From Emydura subglobosa (taxonomy: Eukaryota > Chordata > Testudines > Chelidae): a stretch of 64,000 nucleotides of DNA. The stretch covers positions 10,484,399 to 10,548,398 of the forward strand of contig ML679968.1 of the NCBI GenBank assembly GCA_007922225.1. The letters run 5' to 3'. The notes beneath the pieces were generated by a model. It did not search any database. It saw only the letters and a list, made by a program, of their open reading frames with translations, and had not been told where the DNA came from. Of this stretch, positions 35,801 to 47,897 are shown in pieces (within the stretch, counting starts at the first letter, position 1; each line of letters starts with the position of its first letter). Position numbers and translations under genes: made by a program.

Positions 35801-36874
35801 AGCAGAGCCAAGGAGAAAAGAATACAAAACAATCACCCAAATTACCAGTCACATAGGAATTCTGAAAATTTAGGAATAGGAGAAATTTCCATAGATTTTT
35901 AATGAAATTCTCTGAAGATTTTAATTATTTCCAGTCATACAGAAATACACTGGATATACGTAGCTTTTGATATGAAGAAGAATCTAGACAATATGTGCAT
36001 ATTAATGAGTCACCAGCATACATTATTCAATTTAATTGGAATAACTATATTACAAACATCACTAGCATTTTATTTTGTTCCTGTGTTCTTATACACTGAG
36101 CTGTATTTTCTTCTAATGAAGGAAATGAGAGAATAATATAAAGTGACACAAAAATAACCACTGGGGACAAAATGTAATACTTCTAGGAAATGGCAAAAGT
36201 AACTATTTATCTGAGCTTGGACAAACTACATTTATTTTGGCACCCCTCCATTGCCAACAGCAGATGGTGAATCATACTTTCAGCAGGAGCCAGAACACAT
36301 CTTCAGTGTTCTGCACTCTCCAGCCATCATTGGCTCTTTGAGTCTATCAAGCACCAATGTAATCTATGGCACTATAGAAAAAATTATTAATATTAACCAT
36401 TACTAGTAATCAGTTTAGTACTTCAGTCAACTTGACGTGTTCCATCATTTTGTCTCCTTTCTGTAACAGGAAGTCCTGTTTTTTCCTCACTTCTTTATCT
36501 AGATATGCTTGTACTTTTATTTTCTCTGATTCCTATTGCTAGCATGCTGTCATTATGTTTTTTTTAGGTATTGTTTTTATTAGATGAACAGATTTTTTTT
36601 AAATGTTATTAAAACTTTCCTGAAAACACTTGGGTTGATTCATTTTAATAGTCTCCCAATGGATCATCTTCCATTCCTTGTTTTTACTAGGCTTGGCAGG
36701 AAAACAAGATTCCTATTTCATAGCAAGGTTTAAGGGTTTGACATATTATTTTCTATTCAGATGCAGACCAAAACCAAGTTCTTTGGAACTCTTTTGCAAA
36801 AAATGAATAAGATATTACTTCATAATTGCCAATGGCCCATAATTAAATATTCACTGGATGAGAGTACATGAAAA
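32870..36874. other. AT-rich DNA, no gene seen
   Basis: No coding or RNA gene seen. At 34,385-34,470 'gctcagctggtgtaaattgg' and 'ttcaatggagtttatatc' belong to an ancient palindromic amniote repeat. The rest is unremarkable. Confidence 0.45.
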
Positions 36875-37130
36875 TGAGTACCCAGTGGTTAGGGTACTCA
36901 ACAGGGCTATAGAAGACTCAGGTATAAGTCTGAATCAGACAGTGCAAGAACTTTAACCTAAGTTTCTCACATCACAGGTGAGCACCCTGACCATTGAGTT
37001 AATTGGTTGTTCTGGAATGGGTTTCTCTCTGGTTTTGATCTGAAATTCCATCTTGGACCTACGACTCCCTCTCGACAAACTGGCATTTGCTGACAAAAGA
37101 TGTTTTGTCAGAAAGATCCTGACCAGTTCT
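36875..37130. repeat. Paired tRNA-like modules in inverted arrangement
   Basis: Plus-strand module 'gtacccagtggttagggtac' at 36,878 with a B-box-like 'ggtataagtctgaa' near 36,921, then a minus-strand module at 36,965-37,010 ('cacaggtgagcaccctgacc'). It resembles the modules at 16,205-16,665 and is likely a shorter copy of the same repeat family. Confidence 0.5.
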
Positions 37131-37544
37131 AATTTTTATAGCACCTAGAACAGAGCTACTCTGCTCTAAATAGGGTTATATACTACTCTCAACACCGCAG
37201 TATCTGAGCAACTTCCTGTAGTGCAATAGGTGAGGTGCATCTGTCCAGCACAATGGGGCTCTCATCCTGGTTGTGGTCTTCAGCAATACAAATAATAACT
37301 AGTTAGCTAGCAATGGATACTACAGGTGGAATCTCTTGAATGCCTTGCAATGAGTTCATGGATTGGTCGACACAGAGCTGAGTACTTTTGGAGCACCTGA
37401 AGTTAAATACTTCTAGCCTTACGCATCCACTCTACTTTCCTGTGCTTAATCTAAAGCACTGCTCTGGTTGTGAGAGGAGCGTGACACATCAAGTTATTCC
37501 TTCCTTTGTGGTTTAAATCCCTCCCCCACACACAGGAAGATTAT

Positions 37545-37576
37545 TTTATATTTATTTATTTATTTATTTATTTGCT
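37545..37576. repeat. (ATTT)n microsatellite
   Basis: About seven consecutive ATTT units with slight interruptions. Confidence 0.9.
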
Positions 37577-40500
37577 TATTTCCCAAATCTAATTTGTCTA
37601 GGCATGACCATCTTGGCAGCAATTAGTGAATTAGGAACTGAAATGTAAATAACATGCTTACAATTTCAAAGCTTCTGGCAAATTATTTTACTGCAAGTTT
37701 TGTAAAATTGAGTTTTCAGAAGCAGAGACTTGGGGAGAGATACATGACTGATAATGCTAGTCAGTCAGAAAGGCCCAGGAGAGAGCAGAGTTTATCTCTG
37801 AGGCTTCAGCAGAGCAGCACTCTTAAATTTCTAATCAAAACCTGGGGGCAAAGAACAAAATCTGACCCTGCTTCCCTTAGTAAAACACACTGTGGATCTA
37901 TTCTTTAAGAGCTAGTTATCTCAATAAAAACAGGAAAAATATCACTGAACACCATATGTTTAACAATACTGAGACAATCCTCAGGATTTTCATTTGATTC
38001 TAAAGATTAACTATCAGCAGACTAAGCAAGGAAAAATGTGTCTTAGTCCAAACAAGTACTCTTTGATGTGGGGTTGTAGAATTTGATTACCTGATCTGTA
38101 TGGCAAGAACTCAGAAATATTGTTTACAGAACTCATGGCCCAGTCTTGATCAGTAAGGAGTCAAGCAAAATATGATGTCAATAGAAGTTTCACATGAGGT
38201 GCAGTATCGGTCTAAGCCAGCTGTAACTCTGGCCCCATGATTCTGCTATTCTCTTCATCACTAGAGAGTGTTTAAAACTAAGACAAAACACTACTGTATT
38301 ATATGCCATACTGTGACAGAGCTATGTGTTGAGTACAGTATCCTGACAATATAAACTCCATAGTGATCTTTCTCAACAGGATTCAGTTAAGCGTTAGTCT
38401 AAAATACCGGATAAAATTCACAACGAGCTCAGCTGTAATCCAGTTTTGATTAGGAGGCACCTAGCAGTTAATACCCCCCTTTTCTCCATCCTTGTCCTTG
38501 TAACATCAAAATGTCCGTTTGGAAAGGGCTAAGAGGTTTCTAAAATCTATAGAAAGTAAATTTTAGTTGAAAAAAGTATATCGAAAAACAGCATGAACAC
38601 AGATGAAGCATCATTCAATTTGATCTCCAGTGGTGTGCCACTATAAACCTGATGGTCTCAAAGTAAATATAGCAAAGAAGAAGAAGCTATTATCAGCTAA
38701 CATTGAGATTTTCACCTTCATTTAACTCGGGGGAGGTTTTACCTGAATAAAGAATTCAGGATTTGACCGCCTCAGCTTGGTTTATATGACATATGATATT
38801 ATAGAGAAGATGAACCCAAAAGCTAAAGACAAAGGTAAATAGAAAATTATGCAAACCCAGAGGATCTGACAATGTTTTATGAAGCAGATATAATTCTCCC
38901 AGATCCCCCTTCCATACAGTCTATCCACTCACTCCCACTAAACATGCTTCTGCCCTACTTACCTTTATTGTATCGTTCTACTTCTGATAGAAAAACTCTT
39001 TGCTTAGGTCAGAAAGACTGCTAGGTTTCTCTTTCCTCCCCAGAAATCCTCAGATATATCTTTGAAGGACATACGTATCCTTCACTCATCCACCTCTTTG
39101 GTGCCAGATGTGGGACAAAAACAGTGCTCCTTGGTCTGCTAATCCCATTTAGATGACTCTACAACTGTATTCAGATGATGCACAATGGCATTAGAGCCCG
39201 GATTTTTCAATAGAGACTGTACAAGGAAACTTTCCAAGTATTTCTGCTGCAGAATGAGGGTGGAATTGGCCTCCTTTCCCCAGAAAAATGCAGGAATATT
39301 GTGTGCAACACCTCCACCGGCCTCCCCACCTATAATAAAGAATCAGGAAAGGAAGTGAACCAGCTGTCCTCAGTGACCTACCTGAAAACAGAATGTCTTT
39401 TAGTAATATCACAATACTGACCCCTCTCTGATAGCTCCCAGGGAACTTTTTAAATGATGTCTGTGGACCTAAGCATCAATGTAAGTAGTAGATAAACAGA
39501 AAAAACATATGTAATTATTGCACATGCCTTTTAAAAGTTCTAGATTATTGACCAACAACATTTCCTTTTAAGTTGCAAAAGCACAAAAGAAGATATAAAA
39601 CTGCTCAACACTTTCCCCCAGTATGCATTTAAAATAATTGACACTTCTTTTACTGACAATCTTTATTCAAAATTCATTGCTCCGGGGTTGAGATGTCTAC
39701 TGTCCAATTTCAGGTCAGAACATATTTTGACTTGAGCCAGATTCTAAACAACAGAAATGCAGACTGAATTTAAATCCTGTGCCATGCTGACATTTTCAGA
39801 GAGTGTTACTATACGAACGTCAATACAAATTCAGTATGTTTACACCTAACAATTGACACAAAAACTGCTTTAACAGGACACCAAGTGATTCCTCTTGTAT
39901 AGGGACACTCCATATCTAGCACAGAGTTTCCTATGCAAATCCTGCCAGCCCTACCTAGAACAAGGGGCATGTCAGAGTGGGATAGGTTGTTGCAAGATGA
40001 ATACAAGGGGATACTGTAAATGCTCTTCATATTTCAGTGATCACTGGCTGTATAGCAGACTCAGAGGCTGCTCTAACGTGCTCCCAGGATGGAAGCAGCA
40101 TAAAGGTAAGCCACTTTTGCCTCCTCTTCTATTCAGGGCCTCTGCCAAGTGAAGCTCAAGAAAATATAGGCTAAAATACCTAGCTTCTATAAATATTTCA
40201 CTATTTAGTTATGTCTAACTGGTGATGTAGAGTAATTAAGTGATCTCATGATGCTTGCTTGCTTCATGCCTAAAATAAATCCAGTGTTATCTAAGTCTCC
40301 AGACTACTTTGTTTCTATTTTTCATGTGCCTTGTGGGTTCCCGACTGAATTACTCGTTCAATATTTCTCTTTCTTCAGTAGTTCAAAATTATTTAATTTC
40401 TTTGTATAGTTTTACCCAAAATAGTACATTAGTTTTTCTTTTTTAATTAAAAATTCCTGAACAGAAGCTTACTGAAAAGACCTTCCTGTAAGATGAATGA

Positions 40501-40861
40501 ACTGCTGATAAATCAGATTTAAGAGATCAGGGGCTTGAGTCTGTCCTGTGCCTCTCAGACGTTGCAGTGCACAAGACATAGCCTCAGAGGCCAGGTGATT
40601 TTATGCCAAGGCTAGGCTAACCTAGCTATAGTTCCATAACCTAGCCATTACACTATCCCAACCCCATCTCCTCCTCTCCCCTCCCCCCCCCCCCCAAAGT
40701 AGGGGCAGCACATGGCTGCATTTGTCAGTTGCATGTTTCTCCTACATTCTGGGTATATCCCTCTAAAAGGCTGTTGTGACCCCTTTACAGCTCCCTTATA
40801 CTTCTGGAATGGCATAATGGGTCCACAGCAGCATCCTAACCTCAGGATTTTATTACTGGTT
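37577..40861. other. Unique DNA, no gene seen
   Basis: Only short open frames without similarity. A C run of about 16 bases is at 40,678-40,695. Confidence 0.45.
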
Positions 40862-40965
40862 CTTCTTGAAAATACTTGGGAGAACACGGACAAGTCATCT
40901 GACCTCTGAATGCCTCACTTTCCCCATCTGGGGAAAATTCTTAGAAATACTTCTCTGAGATAGGC
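40862..40965 (+). mobile_element. MIR fragment
   Basis: 'ggacaagtcatctgacctct', 'atgcctcactttccccatc' and 'aatacttctctgagata' match the central and 3' part of MIR. Confidence 0.75.
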
Positions 40966-43900
40966 AAGCCTTCTAAGATTTTGTTCTCCTGAAACTGCTG
41001 ATACTGCCTGCATGGAGGATATGGCCTCACAAGTGCAGGAATAAGGAAGACACATTGATTCCAAGTTATGAGAGTAGGTCTGTATATTCAGAACACAGCG
41101 GAAGATATTTTCATATAGTAGAGGCCTTTCTAATAATGCTGGAAGGTTTAAAAAGACTCGCAGGTGAGAGTCTTCTTTGTATTTCAAGAGCAGGGTGCAC
41201 ACCTTCACCAAATGTGCCAAAAACCTGTATTCAAATGCTAGCACACATGGCCAGTCAAGCTTTTTACTATATGATCAGTGCCACAGAAGGCAGATGATAC
41301 ATGGTCATGGTGAATAACGCTCTAACAACCCATTGAGACTGTTTTTCTGCTCTTGCAAGAAGAGGATGGCTTAAACAAAAATGGTATCAGGTCAGTAGAT
41401 GAAACAAGATGGGATACTTTGTTAATCAATACAGCCATCTCTTGCTGATGACATATCCTTTGAACTGTGCTTATTTAGATTCCAATTTGAACTCTTTTTC
41501 ATTTTGTCTTTTACCTACATTTCAGGTACTTTCACCTGCATTTACATGTTATATATCTGAAAGATCATTATCCTCCTTGTTTATTTTTATGAATGAGAAT
41601 TGCCTGTTTTTAGGTTTGATAGTGAAAGCCTACTAGATTCAAGCACTTCATAAGCCTTTTGTTGGCCCCTTGCACAGGGATGAATTTCACCCTAAATGTT
41701 TAACTTTTTTCTCACTATAAAAGTGTACAGGGCTTTACAGGTGTTTTAGCCTTTTGCCATTACAGTTGGACCAACATTGTTCTCTGAGGGAAAAAGAAGC
41801 CTCATTTAAATAATAGAGAAGTTCCAAGATTTTTAGGGGCCTCTTAATTGATCTGATTAAAAGGAAAAATGCCTTTAATTCTCCAAAATAAATAGAACCA
41901 CATGTGATTAAAATCCAAGGTAATCTGTTTTATTTCCCTACAACATCTCTTACAGGCCTTTTTTCTATGTACATGAAATACACCTTTATAGATAGAGCAC
42001 ATTCATGAAAAAACGTTAACTCTGTTTTAGCTGCTGAGATCTCGTTAAGCCACAAAATCAAAGACTAAAAGAGAAAGGAAGACAAGGGAATCTGAACTTG
42101 ATCTCACATTCTTAATTATAAAAAATATTGACATTTGGCATCCCTGTGGTTTCTCAACTTTAGGTTGGGTAGTGCAGTAAATAAAATAACACACTGAGTT
42201 TAAAAATGTTGCTTTTCCAAGCAGCCACAACCTCTGGGGAAATAAAGAGGATAATGAAGGTCACAATAACAATCAGAAAGCTAAAATAAACTGCATCATT
42301 AGTACCTACAAAAGGTAATATTTCTTTTTCTCAGTCTCCTGTGCAGACAGAGAAAGAAGCATATTTTGAGAAATGTTGCATTTTCCCCTTTGCATTAGTC
42401 TATCATGAGCCCTTAATGAACTGGTCTGAAAAGACGGAACACAATAGAGTGCAAAGACAGCACCCAAGGGGGAAGCAGATCCATTTTAAAACACTTTTAG
42501 TGAATTTTAACAGGCCGGGACCTGTGAGGACTAGATCCCTTGTAGTATTAGTAATTTCAGATTGTTTTCTTTATTATAAAGTGGAAACCACCATAATTTA
42601 GAATATTGGAAAAAAGGTCTACAGAAGCAAGTGCCATTTTACTCCCTGAGAGCAGGCAGAAAGTGAAATTGTCAAGAATCCTCATCACGTGTCTCCGATG
42701 TATATGACTTGTGTATTTACTTCATGGCGCCCAATAAGAATGAAATAGACCAACTCAAAGGAACAACAATAAGGGCCTAATCCAAATCCCACCGAAATAA
42801 ATGGAGTCTTTCCATTGACCACAGGGACATTTGGATCAAGGCCTAAGTGATTCCACATGATATTTTTTGTGTTATAATAAAAATTTTGGGAGCCCCAACG
42901 TAGGCAGTTTGCCTTTACAAAAAAAAAAAAAAAAAAGTTTAAATAATCATAGAAATTGGAGACTGAAAACACTAATTACCGTATTGCTTAGGAATGATGG
43001 CTTATTGAGCTAAACATCAAATTTGAAATACTTAGACTCAATGCAACCAAAGGCTCTAATGCCATCAGTCAGCCCTTCATTGTCTTTGTAGTAAATATAC
43101 TGAATTCTTGCAATTTACTGTGTGTATATAATTTTCATATGAGAGCTTTAAAACTGAGGTTCTTTGGGTTCTGCATGTATATTAAAGACTCCATGGCACT
43201 TTGCAGCAGTATAGGTCTCTTTGACCAAAAATACCTATTCTCAACACTTCAACACTATTATTCATTTGGCTGGAATGTGCTTAGTACTTAACTGAGCTAT
43301 TTAGGTTTAATTACTAATTCACCGCAACTTGCAACTGGTTTCCAGTGTGGATAAAAGGAACAGTTCCCAGAGGTAAAGGACCTGGGATTTGATGATGGGC
43401 CTTGACTCATGTAATAAGGTAGGACCTTGTGGTCCGCACCCTCTGTCACCCTCGTGGGGCAGGGAGGAGAAGGGAAGGGAAGGGAAGGGAAGGTGGTAGG
43501 ACTCAGAGAGAACTGAGTCCTGGGGATAGACTGAACTGAACTTTCCCTGACTTACAGGTTTTATGATAGGAGCCTTGTAACCCCTACATTGGAACCAATT
43601 AAATGTCTGGTATAGGGAAGTATGAGCGATGGGCGGGTAGTACCCTCACTTATTCCAATGTTTAATAAAAGTTGTGGGCTGCTACTTAATTCCATGCATG
43701 TGTTTGTCCATATTTGGCCACTGTGTCTGCGTCAAACCTTCCCAATGCTGTTGTCCATTTGGCTGCCTCTCTCCATGCTTGTGGTAGTTGCATTTCAGGA
43801 ATGAAGTGATGTGGGGGTGGATGGTGGTGGTGGGGTGTATTATACAAAGACTGGCTGGGTACTGATATATGTAATTATATGCCTCTAATGTCTATCTCTA

Positions 43901-44510
43901 TGGCAAATACAATAGATTTTTAGTTATCAAAGCTGTGTGACAGTGGTGAAATTTTTGTATAATTTTCTTTTTACATTCAATTTTGACAGTTTTCAATTCC
44001 CATAATGTTGAGCTTCTATACAATTTAGAAAACTCATCATAGTTTGCCACAAATTGTGTGAAAAGCCTATTTTTCTTGGAATTTATTTTAAAATGTATTT
44101 AATATATCATAGAATGCAAACTGTAGTCCCAATCTACAGTTACAAATGCTGTTTCACTCTCAAATATTACCTAGCTGTACACTCCATAAGTTATTTTATT
44201 TTAAACAACATACAAGCCCTCGTGCCCTGCAAAAAAAGAAAACAAAACAACAAAAACTTATGTTCAAATAGTATAATTTAGATTGCAAAATTAAGCACTC
44301 AAAAGTTAGGAAATGCCAAAATTGAAATTGCCTGTAAGACCCTAATTTGTCCCTCTTGTGCATATACATTTTGAGACAGTCTTTAATTACTATTTCTCCA
44401 CAAGAATCCTATCTCATTTAGTGGAATACAGGATTGATAGTGTACAGGGAATAAAGCAGTTCAATATTGCTTTTTATTCTCAGTCAATATGTTCGCCTAA
44501 ACCTTAGTCA
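40966..44510. other. Unique DNA with minor repeats
   Basis: No gene seen. It contains an ancient palindromic repeat at 42,770-42,850 ('gggcctaatccaaatcc' ... 'catttggatcaaggcc'), an A run of 19 bases ending at 42,936, and a (GGGAA)n tract at 43,470-43,493. Confidence 0.5.
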
Positions 44511-44781
44511 CTGTGGGTATGTCTTCACTGACAGCGGCAAATTTGCCGCCGTCAGGTCGATTCTTTGGGATCGATTGAGCGGAAGTGGAGAATAAATCCA
44601 CCCCCGCAAAAAGAGTAACACTGCTCCAACAGGAGCACATTTCCCATCGGTGCAATGAAGTGAAGACGCCATGGTAAGTAGAAATTTTGAAGTTGATGGG
44701 AGATACACAAGTTACTCTACTTAGCTTGCATATCTCCCATTGACTGCTGCTGAATTTCCCAGTCAGTGTAGACAGGCCTGT
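44511..44781. mobile_element. GC-rich inverted-repeat element, copy 2
   Basis: Begins 'gggtatgtcttcactgacag' and ends 'gtcagtgtagacaggcctg', so the ends are inverted copies of one another. The interior has 'gcggcaaatttgccgccg', a perfect palindrome, and 'ggatcgattgagcgg'. No transposase; the longer open frame on its minus strand is incidental. Confidence 0.8.
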
Positions 44782-45179
44782 ATTATCCAAACCCCGAACT
44801 GAATGCAGAATTATCAATATCTTCATTGTCTTTTCCTGGGTGCTCATCAATGTAATATCTGAGTGCCTCACAAATATTAATGGAATTATTATACACCTTC
44901 CAGGCTCTCTACTCCCAAGGCAGAATATGCTGCTGCTGCTGTTTTAGTAGTTGCACAGGTCCTGCCTTAAATCAGAATGTTCATGTTCAATAATTGTGTG
45001 TCTGGAAAAAAAAATAATGGAAGAATTTTAATAATGGATTTTATTAGGGACACTTCCAGGTCTCATTATAATAATATGCAACATAGTTCTTGTCTAATAT
45101 TTTCTAGTATATGCAAATAAAATGTTAAGGTAATAATTCAGAAACTGTTTATCTTCAGTTTTTGAGGGAAATATAGTGA

Positions 45180-45262
45180 TTTAAGGTCTGATTCAAAGTC
45201 CATTGACTCAATAGAAGTCTTTCCATTGATGTTAATAAGCTTTAGATTGGAGCCCTCCATCT
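45180..45262. repeat. Ancient palindromic repeat fragment
   Basis: 'ggtctgattcaaagtccatt', 'agtctttccattgatg' and 'taagctttagattggagccc' form the self-complementary pattern also seen at 7,240 and 42,770. Confidence 0.5.
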
Positions 45263-46286
45263 GAAATTGCACTAGTTTTCTTTTCTAATAGTGATTCATT
45301 TACAGTACACTGACGTGTAATTTTCTGTTAACCTTGTACAATCTAATCCTGCGGCTGATGGTCAATTTTCTTCTCACCTCTTCTAGCCACTCTTGGGCAA
45401 GCCCTGTAGCTGTGAGACCCAGGTAGTGTGTATGTGTGTGCATCCATCCATTTATTTTTCTAGCAATAGCATTTGTAAATATGACTAATTTTCTGGCAGG
45501 CTCCACAACTAGCAGTTGTGGCAGATGTGGAAAGTCTGGAAGATTGCTGTGGTATCATTGTACTGATGAATTGTTTCCACACATTGTGTATATTCCTTTG
45601 AGCCACCTTTGATAACAGAAATTATTATTCCCTCTTATATTTGCAATTGAAGGTCATGCAGCAATATATTGTATATATCATGTCCTCTTATTATTTTCTT
45701 GTAAATCCTAAGGCCCTGATTCTCCACTACCTTGAATTTACCATTTGTACAAAGTGAATATAAACCACCACCATTATAAAGACCATTTTACATTCATTTA
45801 ATACTCATTTTAAAGAGAGACCCTCAGCGTCTCTCAAGACATTTCTGTATGATTATAACGTGTGTCTAGATTAACTCATTTCAAAGTAAATGCCTACCAA
45901 ATATCTTAACATTTCATTTGAAAAAGTTTCTTGCAACCTCAGAAACTAAGGAGAGTAAACCAACCATCTATCTATGTATTTATTTTTGATAATAAATGTG
46001 GTAAGAAGATGAAAAATGACAAAAGACATATCTTAGGACACACCTCAAGGTCTCCACCAACATGACTTCCATATCATGTGATAACTTGGACACCACCTGG
46101 AAAGAGAAATTTAAAAAGTGACCTAGCGGAACATTTTGTAGAACAAGAAAGAAAGAAAGTAAGGCTATGACCATGACATTCTGTAGCCTGAACAGCCAAC
46201 ACAAGACTGAAATAAATGCTGGAAACTGGGGATGCCGTATGCATGCGAGGTGCAGGATAAAGAAAAAATAGTGTGTATCTATATAT

Positions 46287-46288
46287 GA

Positions 46289-46324
<36 letters not shown>
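46287..46324. repeat. (GA)n microsatellite
   Basis: About nineteen GA units with a single C interruption at 46,301. Confidence 0.95.
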
Positions 46325-46404
46325 TGGTAGCATAGACACTTGAGTGGCTTTATATGACCTCATTGCATAATCATTCCCATGCTGGTAATATAAAACCATC
46401 CTTA

Positions 46405-46525
46405 TAGAAAAGAAGTTAAGTGTAGCCCAAGATCATACAGCAAGTCAATGACAAAACCAGGACTAGAATGTGGATATTCCCTTCTTCCAGTCTTCCATGT
46501 TCCATCATTTAGACCATATCATATG
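46405..46525 (-). mobile_element. MIR fragment, antisense
   Basis: 'aagatcatacagcaagtcaa', 'acaaaaccaggactagaatg' and 'ttcccttcttccagtcttcc' match antisense MIR. Confidence 0.7.
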
Positions 46526-46555
46526 GAAATGTGGTCTTGATTAAATTACTAAAAA

Positions 46556-47582
46556 GTGGGTGCACAAGTAGTTGAAAACTGTACACAAAGAGCAGTTACG
46601 AATGATTTGCTTCAAATCAAGAGGATGTATCTAGTGGTGTCCTGCAGAAGTCAGTATTAGTTCCGGTACTAGTCAATATTTTCCTTAATGACTTGGATAA
46701 AGGAGTGGGGAGTACACTTAGAAAATCTGTGAATGACATCAAGCTATGAGGGGTTGCAAGCACTTTGGAGGATACGATTAGAGTTCAAAATGTCCTTGAC
46801 AAATTAGAGAATTGGTCTAAAAATCATGAAGATGAAATTCAATTAAGACAAGTCCAAAATACTTCACTTAGGGAGGAAAAATCAAATGCCCAACTACAAA
46901 ATGTGGAATAACTAGGTGATAATACTGCTGAAAAGTATCTGGGAGTTATAGTGGATCAGGAACTGAATATGAGTCAACAATGTGATGCAGTTGTGAAAAA
47001 GGCTAATATAATTCTGAGCGTATTAACAGGAGTGTCATAATAAAGATAAGGGAGGTAAATGTTATGCTCCATTTGGCACTGGTGAAGCCTCAGCTGGAGT
47101 ACTATGTCCAATATTTCGGGAAAGATGTGCATAAATTGGAGAGAGTTCAGAGGAGAGCAATAACAAATTATCAAAAGTTTAGAAAACCTGATCATTGAGG
47201 AAAGGTTAAAAAACTTGGGCCTGTTTAGTCTGGAGAAAAGAGATAACAGACTTCAAATCTGTTAAAGGCTGTTATAGAAAGGACAGTGATCAATTCTTCT
47301 CCCTATCCCTTGAAGGTAGAACAAGAAGTAATCTTCAGCAAGAGAGATTTAGACTATATATCAGGAAAAACTCTCGAACTATAAGAGTATATAAACTCTG
47401 GAATAGACTTCCAAGGGACGTTGTGAAATCCCTTTCACTGGAAGTTTTTAAGAACAGGTTTTTAAGAACACGTCAGGGATGGTCTAGGTTTACTCGGTCC
47501 TGCCTCAGCGCAGGGAGCTGGTCTTGATGATCTTTTGTGGTCCCTTCCACCCCTACATTTCTATGATTTTGTCATTCTGTGA
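46556..47582 (+). mobile_element. CR1 LINE, 3' 1 kb, sense
   Basis: Covers the C-terminal half of ORF2 and the 3' untranslated part. Readable landmarks are 'ggtgtcctgcagaagtcag' (VSSGVLQKSV, family SGVPQGSV) near 46,635, 'attttccttaatgacttgg' (IFLNDLD), then a degraded catalytic box near 46,728 where the family FADD reads SVND, 'ggagtactatgtccaatat' (LEYYVQYF) near 47,095, and 'agttcagaggagagcaata' (VQRRAI). It ends with 'cacccctacatttctatga' and a degenerate tail at 47,582. Frameshifts and stops make it inactive. Confidence 0.92.
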
Positions 47583-47647
47583 TATACCAAAAAGTGTATG
47601 TTGAACATGTTTCAACATGCTAACGCAGACAGACAAAGAGGAACACA

Positions 47648-47897
47648 TAGGGCTGGTTCACACTGACCGCGCGATTTGGCGGCAGTCGACGGGAGTTACG
47701 CAAACTACGCAGAGTAGCTTGCATAACTGACGTAGACTGCTCAGCTTCCCTTCTGCGTGCTGTTCACACTGCGCTGAGCCAATGGGAACAGCGTTCCTGT
47801 TGACTCAGCGCTACGCTACTTGAGGGGGTGGACTTAGTTGACTTCCTGATCGATCTGGCGGTGGCGATTTTGCTGCCGTCAGTGTAAACGAGGCTTT
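47648..47897. mobile_element. GC-rich inverted-repeat element, copy 3
   Basis: Begins 'agggctggttcacactgacc' and ends 'gccgtcagtgtaaacgagg'. The interior 'ggcagtcgacgggagttacg' and 'tcaactaag'-type words match the copy at 56,732 in the opposite order, so it lies in the reverse orientation to that copy. A further 'gtgtagacaagg' word at 47,900 may belong to an adjacent, shorter element. Confidence 0.8.

Noticed and set aside
44497..44871. 124-codon minus-strand open frame
   Set aside because: It lies almost entirely inside the short inverted-repeat element at 44,511-44,781 and has no protein similarity.
45980..46399. 139-codon minus-strand open frame
   Set aside because: Its Ser-Leu repeat comes from the (GA)n microsatellite at 46,287-46,324; the rest has no similarity.
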